DNA of 64,000 nucleotides from Cryptomeria japonica (Eukaryota; Streptophyta; Pinopsida; Cupressales; Cupressaceae): positions 145,694,349 to 145,758,348 of the forward strand of contig NC_081410.1 in the NCBI RefSeq assembly GCF_030272615.1. Direction: 5' to 3'. The notes under the pieces are model-generated. The model searched no databases. It was not told the DNA's origin and was given only the letters and a program-made list of their open reading frames with translations. Positions 23,877 to 34,134 of this stretch are shown here, in pieces. The position numbers and the translations under genes were made by a program. Position 1 is the stretch's first letter. Each line of letters opens with the position of its first letter.

Positions 23877-26452
23877 TTAGACGCGGGAAATTGCATCTTC
23901 AATTCTTACCTGTTTCTTTTTCCCTTCCTTCAGCATGGACGCAAGGACTTCGAAACTGACCTGAATCTCCAATAGCTTATCAAATGTATCAAGTGAGAAA
24001 TCATGTCTCATGCAGTGATCTATTAAGGCAAAGAATTCTTGTGTGATAGCTTCACCAGTAACGAGATTTTTATCGCCATCATATAAGTAACAAGGAAGAT
24101 CGACAACTTTGGCAAAAATGAGATCAATCTTGTCATCACCTTCGTTCTTTTCTTGGTCCAGTTCTGCAATCATCAACCTTATTGTCTCTTGCTTATGAGA
24201 CAATAATGACAAGATCTAGATGTACTTTTCCCTTGTGGGAATTACCTTATTTTCAACATGGATATCTATCTTGAAGTCCTCCATTTTTCTCCAAAAGGTA
24301 GTACTTTTCACAACTTCCTCAATCTCCTGTGATAATGAAGTTTTGAGTCCTTGCATCTGACTCTGGATTACTTCATAATCTACCAATAGTCCCACTGTTG
24401 AACTTCGAAGATGAGAGCCTTCTGACCTTAGCTGTGAAATCCACTCATCCATCACTCGACCTTTAGCTCCTACTTGTTCAATCTTCTTTAGAGCTTCGGT
24501 ATCCATTGAGGATCCTATGGGCTCAATTTCTTGAGAAGATTATATGACCTTTAGAAGAACACTGGTCAGTTGTTCACACTTATGCTTCAATTAATTTTTC
24601 TCATCCCTCTCTTGGTCCAATCTCCTCAACAAAGAATTAAAGGTTGTTTGAGAATCCAATTTAACACTCTCATGTGTTTCCACCCCAAGCTCTATGACCT
24701 ACATGGTGTAATCCTTAGATCGTATGTTGCCTTTGTCCTTATCTGACGAAGGCACCATAATCTTAGCATACTTTCTCTTAGAAGTTGGGTCTAATACCAC
24801 CCAAGATACTGTCTTTGGCTTCTTTGTTCCCTTAGGCTTTGGAGGAACCAACCACTCAAAGTTAAACTCATCTGGAGAAATTACCTATTTTTTCTCTTAG
24901 GGGCCACTACTTCCATCCAAGGGGGTAATTCTGGATTGGCCGATGGAGTAGTAGCTCCTTGCTAATTTTTAGTTAAAATTTCAAGAGCAGGCTGAATGGA
25001 GCTCGGAGCCATTATGAGTGTTATCGATGGCACCAATTTTGAAGTATCTGATGGAACACTTGTCGATGTTGTGATAGTTGCAGCTACCGACACCTCTTCA
25101 GTTACTGATGGGAGGGTTGAAGGTGTCATGGATGCAACTCAAGCACTTACCAATGGTGGAATTTTTGTTGTGGCTCTAGTGATAGGTAAGTCTATTGAAA
25201 CCTGTTCTGCAAGTGCCTCTTCTAAGGCTTCATTAAAATCCATCATCGTAGATTCAATGGTAGACGAAGGGATATCATCCAGATTGGAGAAGTTGGTTAG
25301 TGTGAAAAATTGTTGAGCGACCTCTGATTGTGCCACGCCCATACTTAGATCCCCATCTTGAAAATCCTCATCCTCTTGATCAGATTCATAATCAATAGAG
25401 TGGACGATTACCTGTGAGGTGATTAGGACATCAACTCCAGCTGGGTGTGATGTTTCGTCAGCCTGTACTTCCTCTTGTTGAGGAATTTCACCTTCTTCAA
25501 CTACCTTCTCTTTTTCAACTTAACTAAGAGGCAGTTGTTCTGGTTCGTTTGTCACTGCTTCATGTACTGTCGATGACGACTCACCTTCTTGGAACCTTTA
25601 ACCATGAATTTAATCTTGGGACCTTTCTCCTTAGATTGTATCACAGGAGCTAAAGATAGTACTTGTGGATCTGCCCTGCTCTTTGTTCTTGTCTCAGTTG
25701 TAGCTGTCTTGCCGGCTGTGCCATCACTATTGTCGTCATCTCCTGAATTGGCAAGGAACTATTTCATCCTGAGATTATTCTTTATCAACCATGCATTGGT
25801 GTTTGCCAAGATGGGAGCAATCCTTTGAGTGATAGATTTTCTTTCCTTCTTCAACCATTGCACAGGAGGAAGCGGGGAATCAACAATCTTCTTCTCATAA
25901 TAGAAAGGGTCTATTATGTCATTTGTGTCTTCCATGGTCATTGGGATCTTTGCTAAATCCAAGTTTTCAATTTGTTCCAAGGTAAGACAGCTGAAATTCA
26001 TCCTTCTTATATCCTCCTCATTCTGACAATCTTCCCAAACATCTTCAAACCTATAGACATGGGTATAATTCCTCTTGAGTTTGTTATTTATGCCACGGAA
26101 GTCAAAATTGTTTCATCCCTTGAATTTTCGCATAGTATTCCATTGCATTTCTTCCTCCATGTTATTGGCTTTAGGATTGGTTAGGATTGAGTACCTATCG
26201 ATTGACTTCGGGAACTTCAACCTAGTCTTATGTGCTTGTGATTGTTTTTCATGCACATAAATTAGTTTTCTACACAACTCCATGAGAATGATCTTGTTAG
26301 AAGGAAATATTAGTAGAATAAAAGGCTCACCTGAGAAACATCCAATTCGGATGTAAGTGAAAGTAGGAAATTGAAGAAAAACACATCCAAAGTGAGATAC
26401 CCTGTTATAAGTAGCCTTTGATAATCTTTGCTTCTGCAGGCCCTTATCAAAT
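23877..26452 (-). pseudogene. Element D unknown protein, C-terminal part
   Basis: Minus-strand fragments follow one another with stops and shifts. A segment next to the solo LTR contains KLIYVHEKQSQAHKTRLKFP. 25759-26001 contains FSCLTLEQIENLDLAKIPMT and ITQRIAPILANTNAWLIKNN. A Lys-rich stretch with KGPKIKFMVKGSKK follows, then acidic low-complexity sequence around 25139-25500. 24216-24506 and 23877-24212 are Glu/Lys-rich and likely coiled coils (LKKIEQVGAKGRVMDEWISQ; LMIAELDQEKNEGDDKIDL). After removing the solo LTR and one TSD copy, 25759-26001 is in frame with the N-terminal part. I do not recognise the family. Confidence 0.55.
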
Positions 26453-28125
26453 TGTGTAGGGGAAAAAGCGAGACTAGGTTAACATGCCCTAATCCTACCT
26501 TTTGACACACATTGTGGAATACGAAAGAGCCTAGAAGTATCACACAATTGGCTACTTCTTTTTGTGGAAGAGAGAGCCACAGCCTACCTATTAGGATTTC
26601 TATTCCTTTGTTGTAATTGAAAGATAAAATGATGCAAGTTCAATTCCTAACCCCAAAGTGCAAGTATGAACTAATAACAAGATTACAGAATTGAGATTAA
26701 ACAATGGAAAGCTGTAAACACAAGGACAAGACAAGAATGCAGATGCGTACCCGAAGTTAAAATCTGAGTGAAAATGTTCAGGACGGGGGCGCAAGCGCCA
26801 CTGTCCTGATACTGCTCCGGAAACTACTCCTGAAACTACTGTTTTGCAACCTGAAAAGTTGTCAGAAATGTTGAAACTTGCTGTTTGACTGAAGGACCAG
26901 GGCGCCCAACGCCACTGTCCCAGGGACCAGGGTGCCCAGCGCCCCTATCCTGGTAGGACCAGGGCACCCCACGCCCCTGTCCTGGTCTTCTGGGTTGGAA
27001 TTTGGTGTGAAGTTCTGTCTCGGTCCGCTTCCGTCGGATCTGCAACTTGGGACGTCGTCCGAATCCTGAAACCTGCACTTATATCTGAAAATGTATGGTG
27101 GGTGGCTATATAGGGTTTTGCCTTAGTCAAACCCCCGCTTTGGTGATTTTCACCTCCACGAATAGCCAAGTTGTATTGTAAAAGTAGTGTGTGTGCAAAC
27201 CTTGTGTGTGTGCAAGATCCTAAAATGCAAGTAAGCAAACTAGAGCAACCTAGCAAGTAAACCCTAATTGCTTGTAAATGATAATGTAAATGCTCCAAAT
27301 CAAGATGCAAAGTGATCTAAAGCATGAATACAAATGATATAATGAGTCTTATGCAAAAGACATGAAAACAACATGAAATCATACCCAACCCCAAGGGAGG
27401 GGTACAAGCCAATCTTCAGTCGGTGATCCCTTATTGCTCTTCAATGCCTTCAAAGCCCTAAATGGATGAATGAAATTGATGAATGCTTGATGTATGGATG
27501 TTGAATGCTGTTGAAGTCTTCAAAGATCTACTCTTTCGTTGCCTAGAAGGTCCCTGAAACCAAAATTTTGATGCTCTCAAATGAAGAAAGAGAGCTCTTA
27601 TATATGAAACCCTAGGTCTTAATTTCAACTTTTGGCCAACCTAGAGATTGAATCTCCCACCAATTTCTTGGGGTTAAGCTTTATTTTATGATTAGATCGC
27701 GCTCCTAAAATTTTGAGAAAAAATGTCTGAGACCGTGTGCACTCCGGGCGCCATGGTCCCGACAACTTTTCATCAAATTTTCAGGGTCGTCGGATATGAT
27801 GATTTTAGAGCAAATCCCGAAGTTACAGGTGATTTCGAGATGTTTTGGCCCCCGAAATCAAGCCCTCAAGTTCGAAATAGGACCTAATTAGGGTTTTTGA
27901 TTAAATGATGTATTGGGGGAATAAAATGAAAAGGGCACACTTTAATGAAAGGGCCCAACTTTATGATATGGGAGATGATAAAATAGAACCCTAGACCTAA
28001 TTAATTTAATTAATTAAGTGCTAAAGGGGAAATGCAATGCAAAATGCAAAATCCGCCAAGGCGGGTGCTAAACTAGGTGTGAAATTGTACCACCCTAGCA
28101 AGTGCGTACAATTTACAACGCTACA
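26453..28125 (-). mobile_element. Solo LTR inside element D (TSD CAAAT)
   Basis: A 1673 bp block starts TGTGTAGGGG and ends CAACGCTACA. It is flanked by a perfect CAAAT at 26448-26452 and 28126-28130. It is nearly collinear with the solo LTR at 4359-6034 and has the same TATA-like box (27106-27113) and end hairpin. Orientation is taken from the related element C LTR. It splits the element D reading frame. Confidence 0.93.
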
Positions 28126-29116
28126 CAAATATGCAATTCCATATAGCAAAGAAGGCATCATTAACTCTTCTGAAGTGACTGCCTTGATTCTTGATGGTAA
28201 GTTGATCATAATATTTCCAGACAGGCACCAATCTTCTATCACCCTTGGTAGACAAACCTGGATATTGTCTCATTGAAGCAGCTGCATAAACCAGGTATGA
28301 GGTCATTTAGAATTTCAGAGTTACTTTGACCTCCTTCAATTGAGCACAGAGCGCATCGTTGATCTGTTCACCCCAATCAATTCTTGCAGCCCCTTTCCTG
28401 ATTATATTCATATAGTAACACATCCAGGTTTGAAATTAGTGGGAGTCTTTTAGCCCCTTCACTCTTGACAACATGGTAACCATGTCGTTGTATTCCTCAT
28501 TGAAGTCACTCATATAGAAGGACTTGGGCCATCGTGAGGTAGTAGAATGTCTTGAAGAAGAAAGGTACACAGTGTTGACCACTTTCTTGCATTTAACTTC
28601 ATTTTTCTCATAGTACTCTTGAGCACTCTCTTGAGAAATGTCAGTTACTTCTTCAACTGGAGAGCCTTTGAAAATAATATTGAAAAATACACTATCCAGA
28701 GTCATGATGATATTTTGATCTGCGTCCTTCACTTGTCTTGTATTTGGATCAAAGTGATATGCTATTGCAAGTACAAACTCTAGGTCATGAGCTGCAACTG
28801 GAAAGGATGCATATTTATGCAACTCATATTTGATCAGATTGGTTAATCGAGCAGGAGCTTTTTCAACTCGGTCAATAAATTCTTGCATACTGACATGTCC
28901 AATCTTAGTATCTTTGATTTCCTTGATATTTGAGTCCACTGAACTCTCTAGGTACATATTCAAGTACTTATCGTACTTGTACTTCATTTTTCTCGTTGAT
29001 GTTTTACCCGGAGAAGATTCCAATTGACTCGTGGAAGGCTCGGGTTTATCTTGAGGGATCTTTGACATTTGTGATGACTGCATCCAACACCGAGGATTAG
29101 TTATCATCATTATCAA
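28126..29116 (-). pseudogene. Element D unknown protein, N-terminal part
   Basis: The 226-residue frame at 28436-29116 includes KYDKYLNMYLESSVDSNIKE, IGHVSMQEFIDRVEKAPARL and YHFDPNTRQVKDADQNIIMT. After a stop it continues as IIRKGAARIDWGEQINDALC (about 28340-28410) and TSYLVYAAASMRQYPGLSTK. It stops at the solo LTR and resumes at 26452. No RT, integrase, protease or zinc knuckle is seen. It resembles a class of large uncharacterised proteins carried by plant non-autonomous retroelements, but I cannot name a domain. The palindrome array ends about 70 bases upstream of the first in-frame Met. Confidence 0.6.
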
Positions 29117-29187
29117 AATTAAATTTCCTCAATCGGATCGAAAAATGGGACTCAAAACAGGCTTGGGAGTAAAACTGCCAAAACAAG

Positions 29188-30220
29188 CAGGTCGGGGAAA
29201 AAAGTCCGACATGCTCTTTTGAAAACAAAACTTGCACATCGGACTTTAAAGTCCAATGTGCAATCTGGGGTAAGTTTATTTGCACATCGGACTTTAAAGT
29301 CCTATGTGCAATCCGGGGAAGATCAACAGCACATCAGACTTTAAAGTTCGATGTGCGAGGGTAAAACCATTTGGAAAAACTAGCACATCAGACTTTAAAG
29401 TCCGATGTGCTCAAAAGGGGAAAAACCATTGATTGACATGTTAGGTTTAAAAACCCGACATGTCAATCAAATCCTCAATTCTTCACACATCGGACTTTAA
29501 AGTCCGATATGTGGAGATTATCATCCTGCATATTGGACTTTAAAGTCCGATATGCGAAGAAGTCTCCATATCGACTGCAGATCGGGTTTCAAACCCTATC
29601 ATGCAGGTTGGAGAGAGATAAGACAAGGAGGGCAATCAGAGTTTAAAATCTAATTGCCCTCTCGACACACCAAGCAAAACCCAGAGAAAATAAAACAAAG
29701 GAACTAAAATCGGGAAAATAAAAAGCCAAACAGGAAAAGAAAACCCGAAATAAAACCCTACCTTTTTCGTTGCAAGTGATTTGAAGAAATCTGATGATGG
29801 AGCGATTGGATCCACAAGATGGCGAGCAAAACGAAGGAGGAGACGTGCAGAGGGAGAAATGCACAAGCGGAAATGAAGAAATAAAATGCAAAAGTGATTA
29901 AATAAAACCTAAAATTTAACAATTAATGTTGTATTTAATGACCAACTTGCAGTGTTTGTCGGACTTTAAAGTCTGACATGCAGGGTAAAAACATGTGCAA
30001 GTCAAACTTTAAAGTTCGACATGCACTCTCCGGCCAAACAGTTTGCAGTTCAAACTTTAAAATCTGAACTGTAGAGGAAGACTACTTGTAGGTCGGACTT
30101 TAAGGTCCAAACTACAGAGGAAGACCAAAAATGTACACATCAGACTTTAAAGTCCGATGTGCACAAGAATTTACAAAGAAAGACCCTGCAGTTCGGACTT
30201 TAAATTCTGAACTGCAGGGT
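29188..30220 (-). repeat. Array of 16 palindromes with TTTAAA-type centres and varied arms
   Basis: Units of 28-42 bases at 29188-29214, 29232-29263, 29280-29311, 29329-29356, 29383-29410, 29429-29470, 29484-29513, 29528-29555, 29575-29606, 29629-29660, 29948-29982, 29995-30026, 30044-30073, 30085-30117, 30133-30164 and 30183-30220. Most have the centre GGACTTTAAAGTCC or a near copy. The outer arms differ: GCACATC/GATGTGC, GCATATT/GATATGC, TTGATTGACATG/CATGTCAATCAA, AGGGCAAT/ATTGCCCT and ACCCTGCAGTTC/GAACTGCAGGGT. Despite that, each unit stays largely self-complementary. The two groups (10 and 6 units) are separated by 29661-29947. The array lies in the leader of element D. Confidence 0.93.
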
Positions 30221-30394
30221 AAAATTGCAAACTTAGAAAAATCTAGAAAACAGTAAGAAAGAAAAGAAAGAAGCTAGACGAGCTAACCAATAGGATCAAT
30301 CAAACTCTCCTGAAGGTCGTAAGGTACAAAACGAACCAATTTCGTAGGGTTGCCTCATGATTTTGGCCATGTTGAAATCGAGGACAACAATACC

Positions 30395-31147
30395 AATCCC
30401 CAAGGGAGAGACATTGCCACTAGATCTCCTATTACTCTTCAATGTCTTCAAGGCTCCTAATTGATGATGAATGCTTGATGAAATGTTGTTGAATGTTGTT
30501 GAAGACTCCACATAGGCTTCTCTTTCACTACATAGAAGGCTCCTTGTGCTCCAAAAACCTGCTCTTAGATTCTTATATTCGATCCCTTCAAATGAAGAAA
30601 GAGAGCTCTTATGTATGAAACCCTAGATCTTAATTTTGACTTAATTTATCCTTTAGGCCGACCTAGGAATTAAAGTTACTGCCAATCTTTTGGGGTTAAG
30701 CATTATAATATCATAAAATTATGCTCTTGAAATTTTGGGAAAAAAGTCGAGGACCATGTGCACTCCCGCCACAGTCCGACCAACTTTTCATCAAATTTTC
30801 AGGGTCGTTAGATATGATGATATTAGAGTGAATCCCAAATTTACAGTTGATTTCGAGGTGTTTTGATAGGCAAAAGCAGGCCTTAAAGGTCAAAATAGGA
30901 CATAATTAGGGTTTATGATTAAATGATTTATTGGAGGAATAAAATAAAAAGGGGCACACTTAGGGTAAAGGGCCCAATTTTATGATGTGGGAAGTGATGA
31001 AATAAGACTTTAGATTAAATTAAATTAATTAATTAATTAAATGCTTAAAGGGAAATTACAATGCAAGATGCAAACACACTAAGGCGAGTGCTAAACTAAG
31101 TGTGAAATTGTACCACCCTAGCAAGGGTGTACAATTTATGACACTAC
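30395..31147 (-). mobile_element. Element C 3' LTR, inner part
   Basis: It continues the right LTR sequence from 37086 (CAATCCCCAAGGGAGAGA) to the end ATGACACTACA. The inner edge abuts the polypurine tract. Together with 21977-22858 it makes about 1635 bp, close to the 1621 bp of the other LTR. Confidence 0.9.
31105..31137 (-). repeat. Subterminal hairpin of the LTR group
   Basis: AAATTGTAC pairs with GTACAATTT, and inside that ACCCT pairs with AGGGT, leaving a four-base loop and one bulge. Equivalent hairpins are at 5991-6023, 28082-28113 and 37782-37814 (one mismatch in the last). In the element's own orientation it lies about 10 bases from the LTR start. Confidence 0.7.
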
Positions 31148-31165
31148 ATTTAGCCCCCACTTTAG
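31148..31165 (-). promoter_or_regulatory. Element C polypurine tract
   Basis: The minus strand reads AAAGTGGGGGCTAAA immediately before the LTR start TGTAGTGTC. This is the expected plus-strand primer for reverse transcription and confirms the inner LTR edge. A run of nine G on the same strand at 31376-31384 could be a second tract. Confidence 0.8.
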
Positions 31166-32560
31166 CAGTCATATGACACTACATGCATATGCAAGTTAAA
31201 GTAAACAAAAGTAAACATTCATGAAAAAGGATATATCTACAAGTTGTAGGACGAATGCCCCAGCGGCATCTGCAGTACATAGTTAGGAACCGCACCCTAC
31301 AAAAACACATGTTAGATAAAATCACCTAAATTATTACTAAGGAAGGTGATGAAAATTTGAGGGTAGCTATATGCGCCCCCCCCCTTGTTTCGGCTTGCTA
31401 ATTTTAGTGAGTTGAAATAGGGTATCATGTTTACCACATCGAATTGTGAAAGAAGATTGATGACAAATGCTCACAAGAAGATTTGATACAAGATTAAAAA
31501 CTGATGGAGAATCATTTGGTAAGAAAGAGAACTAAGCCTCAATTCCAACACAACAAAGAGTGTGAGGGTTTGAGAGCTCTCTAACACAAGATGAAAGATT
31601 TAAATGGAAACAAATGCAAAGAGAAGAAATGGAAGCATGAATACACACTTTGGTGATCCATGAGAAAAAGGAAACATGGACATCTTGACCCTAAAACTAG
31701 GTGGTCTATGGAGAAAAGGACACAAAAATGTAGACCCCAGAGTCTGTCTAGCTGATCCATGTAAGAGAGGAGAGTGATAAAATTGTTAGTTCCACTCATC
31801 CTCATGCATGTGTGTGCAAGTAGAACAAGGATACCTACCTTCGACACCAAGATGATATCCATCATGCAACATTGTCATAAATCTAAACAAGGATAAGATA
31901 GTTGAAAAGAGATATCTTGCTATATAAGTGTATAGGAGAACCTTGGAGCAGTAGAGATCTTTGTTCAAAAGACATCTACCTTAAAGAAGAGTTGTCTTAT
32001 ACAAATATAACATCTTCTAGAACGAATGAATGCAAGAGTTTTGAAAAGAGCAGAGGATTGAGATGACATCAAAGAGAGATTATTTATAACAACACTCTTC
32101 TAAAAGAAGGCAAGAGATCCTCATCAAGGAAATGTACGTGCACAAAATAGAAGGGTTTATTATAAAAGATACTACTCAATGAAGAAAATAAATTGATGAA
32201 TGATCAAAGACTTCCAACACCAAGGAGGAGGTCCTAATTAAGGATATGTACTTAAGATACTCCATTAGGGATGCTTGTTCCAATATGAGAGAAGGAATTC
32301 AAATATGAATACACCTCTACAATCAATGAGAAATACTTATAGAAGACACTACTTAACAAAGAGAAAATTTTAATCTTAAGAAGGAGAGATGTTTGAAATC
32401 ACTCTTGCCCCCTATATATAGGGAGATGAGAGAGAAATAGGCTATTATATTTCTTCCAAAAGTATGATTGCACATGAAATTGTACCATCATGAATGACAA
32501 TGAGCCCTTAGTAAGTGAGCTACCAATGTCACATAATGATGAGCAACATAATAGCCATTA
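31166..32560 (-). other. Element C 3' non-coding region
   Basis: About 1.4 kb between the G-patch frame and the polypurine tract. It is purine-rich on the plus strand (many AAGA/GAGA phrases). No protein similarity is seen, and no trace of RT, RNase H or integrase, although this is where they would be. Confidence 0.6.
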
Positions 32561-32563
32561 ATG

Positions 32564-33375
32564 CTATTTAAAGACATGATAGATTGAATGAGGTGTTTGA
32601 ATATGACATGTTAAATGCTTAACTATAAGTGAGATTAAAAACATGTATAAGATGATGAATGTTAAAAAGTCTTCAGAAAGAGAGAAGTTTATAGGAGAAG
32701 AATAGGCCACTAAGTCATACTTTTCTTGCACACAAGAAATCTTAGGAGATGGATAACTGTAATTCATTAGAGCCTTATTCCTAGAAGAAGGGATTTTAAA
32801 ATGAGTAGAAGATAAAGTCTCATAAGGGGGATTAGAAATCTCTTGAGGAGATTCATAAAGATATTTGTTCATCACCAAGATTTCCTTATGAGGGGGATGT
32901 GTGTTGAAAGAAGTAGAAGATAATTTAATTGAGGTGAGGTCATCACCACTACTAAATATAGCATTCACATTGAGAGATGTTCTTTAGATTCTTTGGTGGG
33001 ATTAGAAGGATTATATCCAAGTCCAAATGAAGCTTCATGCATGTTATGTTCTAAAGAAACTTTAATTCCTTGTTCATTTGTGCGACAACCATTGCCATCA
33101 TAGCCACTCTTAGCTAAAATGTGAAAACTAGGACCATAAAGAGATGCCAAATCAGAAAGAGATGGTGATGCCCCATAGGTCTCAGTGCTATATGAATTAG
33201 AGGAAGGATTTTAAGAATTATTTGAATTAGAAGCAACCACAAAGTTGTTACTTAGTTCTTTAGATAAAATGGGTTGCTCTTTAGGTTCCTCCTTAGATTT
33301 TTCCTTCTCAGTCTTAGATCCTTTCCAAGATACTCTATAATATCCTATAAAAGTAGGGGTAAAGTCTAGAGATCC
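32564..33375 (-). pseudogene. Element C: G-patch motif region downstream of protease
   Basis: After the protease frame, a Ser/Asn-rich linker leads to ASLYGPSFHILAKSGYDGNG, a KxxEQG-like turn (NEQGIKV) and FGLGYNPSNP (residues about 5-46 of the frame at 32965-33150, i.e. 33013-33138). This is a G-patch pattern with the Gly, aromatic and final GLGY positions kept. A further 134-residue frame (32564-32968) reads KEILVMNKYLYESPQEISNP and has no known domain. In element A the same motif lies between protease and RT; here the RT is absent. Confidence 0.65.
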
Positions 33376-34131
33376 CTAATCATCATCTGAGAATACTCCT
33401 TCGAGAGAAAAGATATACTCAGAAGGATATTTCGATTGAGTAGAAGAATCAGAAGTGCTGGAAGGAACAAAATCATTAAAGGAAGTAGATGTATTTGAAG
33501 AAGTAGAAGGAATAGGAGAAGAATGGGAAGTAGTTGAACAAAAAGATCCATATTTTAATGATTCTTGAAGTTTGGTATCAGCGAATAAGGTGTATGTCAT
33601 ATTGTTATAAATGAACTTGACTTGCCTATGCAAAGTTGAGTGGATAGCTTGCATGCTATGAATCCAAGGTCTCCCTAATAGAAGGTTATATGTCAAATTA
33701 CCAAGCATAACATTAATAGGTGTAGGTATCACAATAGGACCTACCCTAACAGACAAGGTTATGATACCTAGACATTGTTTAGAAATATTATCAAAGAATC
33801 GAATAGTAAGAGAAGCAGGTTCGATGAGAGAATGGTCCACTTTAATCTTATCCAATCAATCCACACCACAAACATTAAGGCTAGACCCATTGTCCACAAG
33901 GGTTTGTCTTATAGCACTATCATGGATAATAACCATAATCATAAGAGGATTATATTGATGTTGGATTTCAGGAGAAGGTAACTCATCTTGTGTGAATACA
34001 ATTTGAGCTTTGGGTATGTTCGTAGGATCAATCAAAGCAGTCATGTTATTAGGTGTCACTCTAGGTGGGACATCTAAGTTTTTCAAAGCATCTTGTAACA
34101 TCCCATGATAAGCAGGTGAAGTTTGAACCAA
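33376..34131 (-). pseudogene. Element C aspartic protease
   Basis: TLVDNGSSLNVCGVD at 33856-33900 is an intact D-N-G-S-S active-site loop. A single stop follows, and the same frame continues with FDNISKQCLGIITLSVRVGP, NVMLGNLTYNLLLG and RPWIHSMQAIHSTLHRQVKF, the second half of a retropepsin. Upstream the piece DLVQTSPAYHGMLQDALKNL matches the gag-protease linker of element A. It would process the element's own polyprotein or that of a helper. The C-terminus is Ser/Thr-rich (PIPSTSSNTSTSFNDFVPSS). Confidence 0.85.
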
Positions 34132-34134
34132 ATC

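Larger units (their letters stand above)
22859..30389 (-). mobile_element. Element D: insertion in element C LTR (TSD ATACC), unknown protein and palindrome array
   Basis: The break in the element C LTR is flanked by ATACC at 22854-22858 and 30390-30394. The insert begins TATTGGGTGAATATT and ends GAGGACAACA. On the minus strand it starts TGTTGTCC, a retrotransposon-like TG end, and would end CAATA, perhaps a mutated CA. It reads on the minus strand: a leader with 16 palindromes, then a large unknown protein. I could not find a pair of LTRs, a primer site, RT or integrase, so its class is open. Native length is about 5.9 kb after removing the solo LTR at 26453-28125. Confidence 0.7.

Noticed and set aside
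29188-30220. CRISPR-like array
   Set aside because: The regularly spaced repeats invited the idea, but the units are palindromes with variable arms, the spacers are irregular, and the context is a plant retroelement.
33366-33551. Hydrophobic 61-residue minus-strand frame as a membrane protein
   Set aside because: It is a shifted reading of the Ser/Thr-rich tail of element C protease and arises from the codon repeats.
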